Source of the DNA: Vitreoscilla massiliensis
Lineage (GTDB): Bacteria; Pseudomonadota; Gammaproteobacteria; Burkholderiales; Neisseriaceae
Direction of reading: 5' to 3'
Length of the DNA: 64,000 bases
NCBI RefSeq assembly: GCF_001457815.1
Contig: NZ_LN898220.1
Span: 434,001 to 498,000 of the forward strand
Position 1 is the first letter of the stretch; the number at the start of each line of letters is the position of its first letter. The position numbers and the translations under genes are program-made. The notes under the pieces are model-generated. The model was not told where the DNA came from, ran no database searches, and was given only the letters and a program-made list of their open reading frames with translations. Of the stretch, positions 29,149 through 36,121 are shown piece after piece.

Positions 29149-29628
29149 TTAATTACGCGCAATCGTTGAGGTACGTTTGATTTTGTTTTGCAACTGTAAC
29201 AAACCGTAAATCAACGCTTCCGAAGTTGGAGGGCAACCTGGCACATACACATCCACTGGCACCACACGGTCACAACCGCGCACCACAGAGTATGAATAAT
29301 GGTAATAACCACCGCCATTGGCACATGAACCCATAGAAACCACCCAACGTGGCTCAGACATTTGGTCGTACACTTTGCGCAGTGCAGGGGCCATTTTGTT
29401 GCACAAAGTACCCGCAACAATCATCAAATCTGATTGACGAGGACTTGGACGGAAGATGATGCCGAAGCGGTCCAAGTCATAGCGCGCCATACCGGCGTGC
29501 ATCATTTCTACTGCACAACAGGCCAAACCAAACGTGACCGGCCACATAGAGCCAGTACGCATGTAATTTAAAACGGTATCAGCACTCGTGGTGATGAAAC
29601 CCTTTTCTAAAACGCCATCTATTCCCAT
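29149..29628 (-). CDS. nuoB: NADH-quinone oxidoreductase subunit B (cluster N2)
   Basis: 159 aa from the ATG at 29628 (MGIDGVLEKGF, the usual family start); the frame runs 7 codons further upstream. Cysteines in LACCAVEMM, GSCANGGG and PGCPP ligate the terminal 4Fe-4S cluster N2, which reduces quinone. The start overlaps the 3' end of nuoA by 10 bases. Confidence 0.96.
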   Translation of the reverse strand: MGIDGVLEKGFITTSADTVLNYMRTGSMWPVTFGLACCAVEMMHAGMARYDLDRFGIIFRPSPRQSDLMIVAGTLCNKMAPALRKVYDQMSEPRWVVSMGSCANGGGYYHYSYSVVRGCDRVVPVDVYVPGCPPTSEALIYGLLQLQNKIKRTSTIARN

Positions 29629-29975
29629 TCCAAAGCGCCTTTTTTCCACTCATAAACAAAGCCAATTGTCAAAATGACCAAGAAAATGAACATTGACCAA
29701 AAGCCAAATGCGCCCAATTCCTTAAACACAACAGCCCAAGGAAACATGAAGGCAATTTCCAAATCAAACAAAATAAACAAAATGGCAACGAGGTAATAAC
29801 GCACATCAAAACGCATACGGGCGTTCTCAAACGCCTCAAACCCGCACTCGTAGGGAGAAAGCTTTTCCTCATACGGACGGCTTGGTGCCAAAATCGACCC
29901 CAAGGTGATGAATGCCCCACCGGCTACCAGACCGATGATAATAAACAGTAATACTGGAAAGTAATTCGCTAGCAT
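29619..29975 (-). CDS. nuoA: NADH-quinone oxidoreductase subunit A
   Basis: 118 aa, three membrane helices, with the conserved loop KLSPYECGFEAF that carries the acidic and cysteine residues near the quinone site. First gene of the 14-gene nuo operon. Upstream lie about 365 bp of AT-rich DNA with a Fur box, then the left attachment site of the integrative element. Confidence 0.96.
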   Translation of the reverse strand: MLANYFPVLLFIIIGLVAGGAFITLGSILAPSRPYEEKLSPYECGFEAFENARMRFDVRYYLVAILFILFDLEIAFMFPWAVVFKELGAFGFWSMFIFLVILTIGFVYEWKKGALEWE

Positions 29976-30167
29976 GGCTGAACGACCTAAACGAAATTCA
30001 AGATAATCCTACCTATTGTAGCCAATTAAATCAGTGATTTAAAGTCTTGTATTTTTGTACAATTTACAGTCACTAACGAAATTTGCCTAAAAAATAGTCT
30101 ACCTTGATAAGACATCAAATTGCCCTACAAAAAATCACAAGCAAATTCATCATGTTAATAAGTTATT

Positions 30168-30186
30168 GATAATGATTATTATTTTA
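30168..30186. promoter_or_regulatory. Fur box upstream of nuoA
   Basis: The sequence starting GATAATGATTATTATT matches the 19-bp Fur consensus at about 15 positions. It is about 190 bp upstream of nuoA. As I recall, Fur has been reported to activate nuo in Neisseria meningitidis from an upstream site, which fits this distance. Confidence 0.6.
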
Positions 30187-30300
30187 CTTATTGTTTAGAA
30201 TTTTCTGGTTTTTTTTAGAGCACCTCAACAAAAATAACAATTTAACGTTTTTCAGATCCTCCAAACAAGACATTTTGACTTTTTCAAAACACACAAACAC

Positions 30301-30330
30301 AAAAAAACAGCCCCTATGGGACTGTTTTTG
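30301..30330 (-). terminator. Original tRNA-Leu terminator, now separated from the tRNA
   Basis: CAGCCCC/GGGACTG hairpin with one mismatch; on the minus strand it is followed by a T-run (AAAAAAA on the plus strand). It lies just beyond the left attachment site, so it is probably the terminator that followed tRNA-Leu before the element inserted. Confidence 0.5.
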
Positions 30331-30340
30331 TTTCAACTGT

Positions 30341-30357
30341 TGGTGCGACAATGAGAC
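30341..30357 (-). repeat. Left attachment site (partial tRNA-Leu 3' end)
   Basis: TGGTGCGACAATGAGAC repeats the 3' end of tRNA-Leu at 38389-38406 (TGGTGCCGACAATGAGAC) with a single missing C. It marks the nuo-side boundary of the integrative element. Confidence 0.8.
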
Positions 30358-30415
30358 AATAATTAGGTACTTAAATCATTATTTATGAACGATTATATTT
30401 TTCTCAAATTCCAAA

Positions 30416-30439
30416 GTACCGTAAAAAGTACCGTAAAAA
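30416..30439 (+). repeat. Tandem 12-bp repeats near the left end, probable integrase arm sites
   Basis: GTACCGTAAAAA occurs twice in tandem (30416-30427, 30428-30439), about 60 bp inside the left attachment site. The same word recurs at the right end next to int, which fits arm-type binding sites for a tyrosine integrase or its excisionase. Confidence 0.6.
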
Positions 30440-30561
30440 ATCCCAAGTCACACACTTTAAAACCTACTTTGTTGCTTTTTAGAATACAGGAACATGGCCA
30501 AAAACTCCACCCTGCCCCTTTTGCCACCCCTATAAAAAAGTGCATATATACACAAAAAGCG

Positions 30562-30803
30562 GTGGCTACCGTGGCTACCGTGGCTACCACCTCGGAAAAG
30601 CCCGCCAGATAAGGGTTTCACGGTAGCCACTGAGTAAAAACCTTGGGGCTACCAGTGGCTACCAATTAGAAAATACACACTAAGTCATTGATTATAAAGC
30701 GGTAGCCACAGTAGCCACTAGGTAGCCACTCTAATTTAAGGCAGTGGCTACCATTTGAGCCTTACCAGATAAGGGTTTTAACAAAGGTAGCCACGGTAGC
30801 CAC
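30562..30803. repeat. Iteron array, candidate replication origin
   Basis: GTGGCTACC or its complement GGTAGCCAC occurs 12 times in 242 bp. Plus orientation: 30562, 30571, 30580 (three in tandem), 30645 (one mismatch), 30655, 30744. Minus orientation: 30622, 30701, 30710 (one mismatch), 30721, 30786, 30795. A 14-bp repeat CCAGATAAGGGTTT (30605-30618, 30765-30778) precedes two of the copies. An AT-rich stretch (about 30525-30558) flanks the array. It lies downstream of the primase and helicase genes, as expected for the origin (ori/crr) of a P4-like replicon. Confidence 0.75.
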
Positions 30804-31010
30804 TAAAAAACAGTTATTTTCGCGTGAGTGCGTTTTTTCAGTTCAAAACACCACCAGCCACATGGCAAGCCAAGCCCCATCCATACACATCACGCCACTG
30901 TCGGCCAAATTCACACCCAGAATGCACCAACGCTACCCTATGCAGGCCACCCCCTTACCAAAACTTAAACCATCGTTAAAACGGCTTATTTTGAGGCTGG
31001 CGTAGGCAAC
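30804..31010. other. Non-coding stretch between the iterons and the replication-operon terminator
   Basis: About 200 bp with no credible gene. It contains one GTTAAAAC word (30975-30982), also found three times upstream of alpA. Nothing else is evident. Confidence 0.35.
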
Positions 31011-31042
31011 AAAAAAGCGGCCATCGTTACAATGGTCGCTTT
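31011..31042 (-). terminator. Terminator of the element's replication operon
   Basis: AAGCGGCCATcgttacAATGGTCGCTT forms a hairpin with a G:T pair. The plus-strand AAAAAA becomes a U-run for the minus-strand transcript. It lies about 65 bp past the helicase stop. Confidence 0.65.
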
Positions 31043-31108
31043 ATGGTGATGGCGCTCTGGCTATTCAACGGCTCGGGCGCTCCGCGTGGTCATTATATGG
31101 GCTGTGCC

Positions 31109-32866
31109 CTATTCCTGCAATTCGTCTGGTGGTAATGCGCCAAGCATGAGAAACAGGCGGCCTTTGCCTTTTAGCTGGTGCTGGTAACGCGTCTTGTCGG
31201 CTGTTACGCACTTTTGCAGCCAATTGACTAGGCTCAATACTTCGCACACTTTAGCCTTATCAAAATCCTTGCAAATTTCAGTTACAAACACAGACGGCAA
31301 AATATAAAAGCTGTCATGCTCTGGCGTTTTTTCGTTTAACTTGCGATAGCCCGCCAAATCATTGGGCGTTCTATCCCCTGTGCCTGTTGGGTAGGTTACA
31401 AATCGGTGCGAATAGGCAAACTGTTGCATAAAGTCTATGGCTTGCTCCAATATTTTTCTGTCCTCAAATTTGCCCGCGCCCGTGCGGTCTATCCATGCAT
31501 CAAAACATTGCTTTATGGCAGGCATACACACGCCAGCACTCAAGCCTAAAATGCCATGCCTTGCGGCCAACTCCAAGGCTGCGGCCACCAGTGCAAAGCG
31601 TGTGGCCACGGTGCGGGCTTGGCCGTCCATGTCGGGCAAGGTAGTCATAAAGTCAGCCATTAACTGGCTGGCCTCTTGTGCTGCCTTGGGGTTATCCAGT
31701 AACAGGCGCACAAACGCCACCCCCGCACTGCCATGATAGGCATTGGCCGCGCTGGTAATGGCTTCGCTCAATGTGCTGCCCTTTTCATGGCCGTGCAATG
31801 TGTCAAAAATACCCAAGCCTTTACCCGCATTGGACGGCACAGACGGCAAGCGGGCGGCCTGCCCTGCATTCCAATCAGCTTGGGCGGCCTGTAAAAAGCC
31901 ATCTAGCGACTTTTCACCCGTGGACAACAAAAGCACCCGCCAACGTGTTATGTCGCGATTGCCGCCGTCTTTGGCTCCTTGGATTTTACTCACCCCATTG
32001 ATGACACTGTAAGCCGTTTGCGACACATGGCGCGGCTGTGCTTGTCCGATTTCATCCAGCACCATCAAGCCATCATTGCGGGCATTGGCCACATTGGCGA
32101 AACCGTGGCCTGTACCTGTCCATGACAGCATTAAATCGGACGGGCTGCCCCACACCGATAAGGCAGCACGGGCGGCGGTGCTTTTGCCGTCTCGGGAATC
32201 GCCAAACAAGTGAAATCCACCCGCCTCTAAGCCAAGCAAGGATACCAACGGCGCGGCCAATGCTGTGCCTATGGCCAAACACAGGCGGCTGTTGCCTGCC
32301 ATGTACTTGCCTATGTGCTGTTGCCATTCGCTTAATGTGCCTCTGGCGCGGTACGCACTGGCTTGGCTCTTATCCCCGTTGTAAATCACCTTTGGCGCGT
32401 CCTTACCCTTGCTGCCCTTGGTGCTCAACACTTGGCCACTAGGCAGCACATAGGCGCTGCCTTTGGCGCACCAGCCCGCTTGCCCTGTTATGGTGTAATG
32501 GGTTTGCACGCCATCGGTTTGCAAATAATCGGCCAACAATTCCCGCTTGCGTTTGCTGGCCAATATGGCAATGCCCATGCCTTGCAGCTTTGCCCAACTC
32601 TGGCCAATTTCGGCCATAGGCAAGGCCGCCGTGTGTTGCTGGCGGGTAATGCTGTCTTGCCATTCAATCACACGGTAGTGATTGCCTGCCGTGTCTGTGC
32701 CGTGGCCTATCAGGTGTATGGGGTCTGACAGTCTAAGCGGTGGCTTCTCGGTGGTGTTGCCGTCCTTGTCGGTTTCCAATGCAATGTAATACACGCCATG
32801 CTTGTTGCATTCGTAATATGGCTTGAGGCTCACGGCCTCGAATTCGGCCAAATTTACCGTGTTCAT
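31109..32866 (-). CDS. DUF927 domain helicase of the element
   Basis: 585 aa. Walker A GDSRDGKST (222-230) and Walker B LMVLDEIGQ (267-275), followed by a sensor-like GGNRDITRWRVLLLSTGE region given here in part (RVLLLSTGE), define the DUF927 ATPase family found in phages and integrative elements. It probably unwinds the element's origin, working with the adjacent primase. Its ATG overlaps the primase stop (ATGA), so the two are coupled. One exact DUS word lies inside the gene (31884-31895). No adjoining plasmid Rep of another type is present. Confidence 0.82.
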   Translation of the reverse strand: MNTVNLAEFEAVSLKPYYECNKHGVYYIALETDKDGNTTEKPPLRLSDPIHLIGHGTDTAGNHYRVIEWQDSITRQQHTAALPMAEIGQSWAKLQGMGIAILASKRKRELLADYLQTDGVQTHYTITGQAGWCAKGSAYVLPSGQVLSTKGSKGKDAPKVIYNGDKSQASAYRARGTLSEWQQHIGKYMAGNSRLCLAIGTALAAPLVSLLGLEAGGFHLFGDSRDGKSTAARAALSVWGSPSDLMLSWTGTGHGFANVANARNDGLMVLDEIGQAQPRHVSQTAYSVINGVSKIQGAKDGGNRDITRWRVLLLSTGEKSLDGFLQAAQADWNAGQAARLPSVPSNAGKGLGIFDTLHGHEKGSTLSEAITSAANAYHGSAGVAFVRLLLDNPKAAQEASQLMADFMTTLPDMDGQARTVATRFALVAAALELAARHGILGLSAGVCMPAIKQCFDAWIDRTGAGKFEDRKILEQAIDFMQQFAYSHRFVTYPTGTGDRTPNDLAGYRKLNEKTPEHDSFYILPSVFVTEICKDFDKAKVCEVLSLVNWLQKCVTADKTRYQHQLKGKGRLFLMLGALPPDELQE

Positions 32867-33936
32867 GCCTCACCCCCTTGGCGGTCTGCCTTGCGCCGTT
32901 TCAATTCGTCTAGCGCATCATCACCCGCGTGTGTGGGTTGCCAAATGTGGGCGGCTTTTTTGGCCTTAATGGCGCGTATGGCCAAATAATGGGCGGCCTT
33001 GTAACCTGTGTTGCTGTGGTCGTTATCGGCCACAATAAACAATTCACTCACACCAGCGGGCACATTCACATTTTGCAAGCCCCATGCACTGGCGCAGGCA
33101 TACACGGGCAGGCCAAACAATTCACGCGCTGCAAGGGCAGTCTCTATGCCCTCACACACCATCAATTTGCCGCCATCAGGCACGGCATACAGCGGAATGG
33201 CCGCACCCTTTAAGCCGCCATCTTGTCGGGTCTGCATTTTCTTGGCGGGCAATGGTTCGCCTGTTTCAGGATGGGCAATTTTGATTTTTAGCCATGCGCC
33301 ATAGTCATGCTCTTGAATGTAGGTAATGTGCAGGCCTGCCAATTCGCTGTTGTGGTCAAGAATGGCGGCCACCATTGCCGCATAATGGCCAAACAGCATC
33401 GGTTTGCCATTGTTCAAAATCACCCAATACGGCAAGGATTCCACAAAATACAGGTTTTCCATGCCTTGGATGCAATCCCAATCCAAGCCACGCCCTGCCA
33501 GATACATGCCAGCGGGGTTGTGGCGCTCAATGGCCACGGCATTGGCCAGTATGGCGTTCAGTTTGTGAATGCGGTCAATGGGCTGTTGTGGTGGTGTTGG
33601 CGGCGGTATGCGCGGCTGTTGCTGCTCTGGCGTGTGACCACTCAAGCCAATGACGGCGGCAACGTCTCTGGCCGCATGGTTAAAGTCGCATCCAAACACC
33701 AGCATCAACAAATCAAAGCCACTTCCGCCGTCTGGGGTACATTGGTTGCAAATAAAGCCGCCATTGCCCTTGTGGTCGGTAAAGCGGTAGCGGTCACGCC
33801 CGCCGCAGTATGGGCAAGGCTGATGGCGTTTGGTGTTCAGGTACTCAGCAGGCACACCCAATGCCTGCAAGATGTCAGGCCAGCGCCCTTGTGCGGCTTG
33901 GCGTATGTCGTCCAGTGGTATGCGTTCAGCGTTCAT
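32863..33936 (-). CDS. Zinc-ribbon/Toprim primase of the element
   Basis: 357 aa from the ATG at 33936, which has AAGGAAG upstream; the frame opens at 33999 without such a site. Near the N terminus is a P4-type primase zinc ribbon (CPYCGGRDRYRF ... ICNQC). The C-terminal half holds a Toprim domain: the acidic motif VCEGIETALAA and the metal-binding IVADNDHSNTG. It should make primers for element DNA replication. In phage P4 the primase and helicase are one protein (alpha); here they are two coupled genes. Confidence 0.85.
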   Translation of the reverse strand: MNAERIPLDDIRQAAQGRWPDILQALGVPAEYLNTKRHQPCPYCGGRDRYRFTDHKGNGGFICNQCTPDGGSGFDLLMLVFGCDFNHAARDVAAVIGLSGHTPEQQQPRIPPPTPPQQPIDRIHKLNAILANAVAIERHNPAGMYLAGRGLDWDCIQGMENLYFVESLPYWVILNNGKPMLFGHYAAMVAAILDHNSELAGLHITYIQEHDYGAWLKIKIAHPETGEPLPAKKMQTRQDGGLKGAAIPLYAVPDGGKLMVCEGIETALAARELFGLPVYACASAWGLQNVNVPAGVSELFIVADNDHSNTGYKAAHYLAIRAIKAKKAAHIWQPTHAGDDALDELKRRKADRQGGEA

Positions 33937-34032
33937 TTTTTGGCTTCCTTTGCGTTGCAAAAGGCTGCAACAAGCCCGCCTATGCACTTTTGGGTGCATG
34001 GGCTGTGTAGTTTGGTCTGGGTTTGGGTAGGT

Positions 34033-34371
34033 TTAAGCGGCCTGCAATGCCTTGGCTTTGGGCGCCGTGGTCATGGCGGTGGTAAGCGTTTCGCTTATCT
34101 CTGCCATTTCACGCAATAAGCGGCCTGTAAGCAGCAAGGCAGTGGCGCTGGCATGGTCGGCATCTTGACTGTACTCCAGACGCTCAAGCGCCAATGCCTC
34201 AGCCACCGCGCCAAAGCAGTGCATAGAGGCGTGTATCTGGCCTTGTAATGCCTTGGCATCGGTTGGGGGCAATTCGCCGCGCTGCTGGCGTTCTGACAGC
34301 ACAGACGCGGCCAGATTGAGAAACGTACTCAAGCCGTCACAATGCAGGCGGTAATCATGTTTAACACTCAT
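34033..34371 (-). CDS. Hypothetical protein of the element
   Basis: 112 aa, mostly alpha-helical by residue content, acidic in the middle, with no motif I recognise. Its start overlaps the 3' end of the MazG-like gene by 11 bases, and it is followed by the primase gene, so it belongs to the replication operon. A DUS word (34120-34130) and a near copy (34037-34047) lie in the coding sequence. Possibly a regulator or accessory replication factor; no function claimed. Confidence 0.6.
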   Translation of the reverse strand: MSVKHDYRLHCDGLSTFLNLAASVLSERQQRGELPPTDAKALQGQIHASMHCFGAVAEALALERLEYSQDADHASATALLLTGRLLREMAEISETLTTAMTTAPKAKALQAA

Positions 34372-34696
34372 TGCTTACCCCTTGCTGGTATTGGGCTGGC
34401 AAATCGGCCTCTTTCACAAAAACGCCGTCTATCATGCGGCCTTTGCGGTCTTTGATTTCGTTGTAAGCGGCCTGTAAACAATCGGTCACATTTAAGCCGT
34501 TTTGCGCGGCAATAATGATCAATACCACCATGCAATCCCCAATTGAATCGCTAATCACCTCGGGTTTTTGCTTGGCTATGCCGCCTGCCAATTCGCCCAT
34601 TTCCTCGGCCAGTTTGGCCAATTGGCGAAATGAATCACTGCCAGCTATCAGGTTGCGGGCTTGTGCCCATGCGGTTACTTGTTCAAATAACATCAT
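34361..34696 (-). CDS. MazG-like NTP pyrophosphohydrolase-family protein
   Basis: 111 aa with the all-alpha NTP-PPase pattern: EEMGELAGGI for the EExxE-type metal site and SDSIGDCMVVL for the ExxD/DxxGD site. Phages and satellites often carry such enzymes to adjust nucleotide or alarmone pools. It overlaps the small protein gene upstream (34693) by 4 bases and the hypothetical gene downstream. An exact DUS word lies at 34467-34478. Confidence 0.72.
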   Translation of the reverse strand: MMLFEQVTAWAQARNLIAGSDSFRQLAKLAEEMGELAGGIAKQKPEVISDSIGDCMVVLIIIAAQNGLNVTDCLQAAYNEIKDRKGRMIDGVFVKEADLPAQYQQGVSNEC

Positions 34697-34884
34697 GCGG
34701 CACTCCCCTGGGCAATGCGTGAGACTGTCCAGCCTGATGCGGTTTGCTCAATCAGGAAACGGTAAAAATCGCTGTTGCGGTTGGTGAGGCTGTCTACCAT
34801 GTCGCAGGCTTCCTCAAACGTGGCAAAGCTGCGTAACTTGTGGGCGTAGATGGGGCGTGAAAACGCCTTGCGGATTTTGGTCAT
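34693..34884 (-). CDS. Small protein under C4-type RNA control
   Basis: 63 aa, basic (starts MTKIRKAFSRPIYAHKLRSF), no recognised domain. I chose the ATG at 34884 with AAGG 7 nt upstream; the frame continues upstream to 35193, but that part lies over the structured RNA region and is probably not a protein. The sequence just before its ribosome binding site is complementary to the C4-like RNA loop. By analogy with Icd/Ash proteins of P1-type phages it may act on the host or on the element's lytic switch; that is inference. Confidence 0.6.
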   Translation of the reverse strand: MTKIRKAFSRPIYAHKLRSFATFEEACDMVDSLTNRNSDFYRFLIEQTASGWTVSRIAQGSAA

Positions 34885-34897
34885 GATATGGCCTTTT

Positions 34898-34932
34898 CTA
34901 GTTGGTCTATTCAGGCCGCTTAACGCTGCGAA
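34898..34932 (-). promoter_or_regulatory. Downstream target (seqC-like) of the C4-type RNA
   Basis: On the transcript, TTCGCAG (plus-strand CTGCGAA 34926-34932) and CAACTAG (plus-strand CTAGTTG 34898-34904) are each fully complementary to 7-nt segments of the C4-like RNA, in the correct antiparallel order. CAACTAG directly abuts the AAAAGG ribosome binding site of the 63-aa gene. Confidence 0.65.
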
Positions 34933-34945
34933 ACGTGTGGGCGGC

Positions 34946-35013
34946 GGACAAATGGCAAGGTTCGCAGTACTGGCAACTAGTCCAGCGGGCATATAGCCCC
35001 CTTGCCACTGTCC
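34946..35013 (-). ncRNA. C4 / P4-CI-like antisense RNA
   Basis: The minus strand folds into a cloverleaf. The closing stem pairs GGACA+TGGCAAGG (from plus 35000-35013) with CCTTGCCA+TGTCC (from plus 34946-34960). Hairpin A is GGGC-TATAT-GCCC. Hairpin B is CTGG-ACTAGTTG-CCAG. A single-stranded CTGCGAA precedes the closing strand. Loop CTAGTTG and strand CTGCGAA are complementary to two sites downstream and two upstream. This is the architecture of phage P1/P7 C4 RNA and the P4 CI immunity RNA. Not checked against Rfam. Confidence 0.7.
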
Positions 35014-35090
35014 ACCATAGAAAGGCGCACTTGTGGCGTGGAATGCAGACGTAAAAATGCCGCTCAAATACTGATAGGCGGCTTGTCTGC

Positions 35091-35114
35091 CTAGTTGTTT
35101 AACCAGTCTGCGAA
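35091..35114 (-). promoter_or_regulatory. Upstream target (seqA-like) of the C4-type RNA
   Basis: On the transcript: TTCGCAG, ACTGG, a 5-nt spacer and CAACTAG. This is the reverse complement of the RNA's b'-a' segment (34961-34980) except for one missing base and the 5-nt insert, giving about 19 paired bases. Having target copies on both sides of the antisense RNA is the P4 seqA/seqB/seqC layout. Confidence 0.65.
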
Positions 35115-35145
35115 AACTGACTGGCGGATTGACACCAGCGCAGCC

Positions 35146-35174
35146 ATATTGCCGTGGCATGAAAATTGTGTCAA
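35146..35174 (-). promoter_or_regulatory. Promoter of the immunity leader and replication operon
   Basis: On the minus strand, a consensus -35 TTGACA (plus TGTCAA, 35169-35174), a 17-bp spacer and a -10 CAATAT (plus ATATTG, 35146-35151). Transcription would start near 35139 and run through the upstream target, the C4-like RNA, the downstream target and the operon genes. Confidence 0.6.
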
Positions 35175-35183
35175 TAGCAATAT

Positions 35184-35621
35184 TCAACCGCATTTCAAAA
35201 TCTTCCAGATATACCGCTCCATCAGCCCATAATCCAAACTAATTTTACTGACTGCTTGATGCGCCGCTAATTGGACGCCTTTTCCTGTGGTTAAACTATC
35301 AAAGCATTTTAAAATTTCAATATTTCGCAAAAAAACAAATGCTTCACGACACTGAGGCACATGTATGCGCCTCTGGGTAGAGTATGCAATTGAGAGTTTA
35401 GTAGCTGCCTCTCGTCCAATAACCCCTGCTAATTGATTCATTTTATTTCTGCTGCTTACATGCTTTGCTTTTGTGATTTCAAGTGAGCGCCCTCGATACT
35501 CGTTAATCAAAATAATTGTGACATCAATTCCTATGACAACTGCAATTTCATGAACTGTTTTAGGTAGCTTATGGGCAGCTTGTTTATAGTTTTCTTTGGT
35601 TAATATGCTTCGTTTATTCAT
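35184..35621 (-). CDS. Mor-like transcriptional activator
   Basis: 145 aa. The arrangement (VIGREAATKLSIAYSTQRRI..VP, then a C-terminal helix-turn-helix QAVSKISLDYGLMERYIWKI) follows the Mor/C activator family of phage Mu. It ends just before the leader promoter at 35146-35174, which it could activate. Its DNA is visibly more AT-rich than the other element genes, suggesting a different origin. Start codon overlaps the preceding gam-like gene stop. Moderate confidence in the family. Confidence 0.6.
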   Translation of the reverse strand: MNKRSILTKENYKQAAHKLPKTVHEIAVVIGIDVTIILINEYRGRSLEITKAKHVSSRNKMNQLAGVIGREAATKLSIAYSTQRRIHVPQCREAFVFLRNIEILKCFDSLTTGKGVQLAAHQAVSKISLDYGLMERYIWKILKCG

Positions 35622-36121
35622 GCTTTCACCCCCGTGTCAATCACCATCGACTCACCACCTTGCACAATGGTAATTCCTGCAATGGGGCGCTTTTTCAGTA
35701 ATTCTGCATCCGCCATGATGGCCGTTTTATTCAATTCGGTTTTAACGCGCAAAAAGCGGGTAAGACGGCGCTTTTTCAATTCGGCCAGCATAGTGTCTAA
35801 GTCGCCAGTTATTTGCACACTGTCGGGCTGTTTGCGCCATTTAATCGCACCATTGCCTATGCTGACAGACTTGCGCAGGCCGCCCCCTGTGAGCGTGTCA
35901 CGGTGTATATGGGCGTATTGGCCTATGCTTTGGCGCAATGCCTCAATGCTGCCGTTCAGGCTGGCGGTTTCTTCGCTGTGCTTGGCCTGCAATGCCGTGA
36001 TTTTGGCTTGCAGCTTGGCGGCCTTATCGGCCTTTTGCTGTTCCAATTGCATCAAGTCACTGAAAGCGGCCTTAAACGCATCCACGTTACTGAATGCAGT
36101 GGCGTTGGCATTGGGCTTCAT
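35618..36121 (-). CDS. Mu Gam-like host-nuclease inhibitor
   Basis: 167 aa. An N-terminal coiled-coil rich in Gln/Lys/Ala (about 20-75) is followed by the family core: SVSIGNGAIKWRKQPDSVQI, LKKRRLTRFLRVKTELNKTAI and a final GITIVQGGESMVI. Mu Gam binds DNA ends and protects linear DNA from RecBCD-type nucleases. In an integrative element it may protect replicating or incoming DNA. It overlaps alpA by 4 bases and the mor-like gene by 4 bases. Confidence 0.78.
   Translation of the reverse strand: MKPNANATAFSNVDAFKAAFSDLMQLEQQKADKAAKLQAKITALQAKHSEETASLNGSIEALRQSIGQYAHIHRDTLTGGGLRKSVSIGNGAIKWRKQPDSVQITGDLDTMLAELKKRRLTRFLRVKTELNKTAIMADAELLKKRPIAGITIVQGGESMVIDTGVKA

Larger units (their letters stand above)
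29976..30340 (-). promoter_or_regulatory. nuo operon upstream region
   Basis: AT-rich, no supported gene. It should hold the nuo promoter. One weak candidate -10 on the minus strand is TACAAT (plus-strand ATTGTA, 30015-30020); I could not fix a convincing -35. A Fur box lies at 30168-30186 and a hairpin terminator at 30300-30330. Short frames here look random. Confidence 0.5.

Noticed and set aside
30191..30612. Short plus-strand frames (65 and 75 codons) near the left attachment site
   Set aside because: They run through the terminator, attachment site and integrase-type repeats; no start signals.
30562..30803. CRISPR array
   Set aside because: The repeats are 9 bp, in both orientations, with irregular spacing and no unique spacers of uniform size; iterons fit better.
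34885..35193. Upstream extension of the 63-aa gene to a 166-aa protein
   Set aside because: It covers the promoter, antisense RNA and target sequences. The ATG at 34884 has its own ribosome binding site. The extension reads as an artefact of a structured leader that lacks stops.
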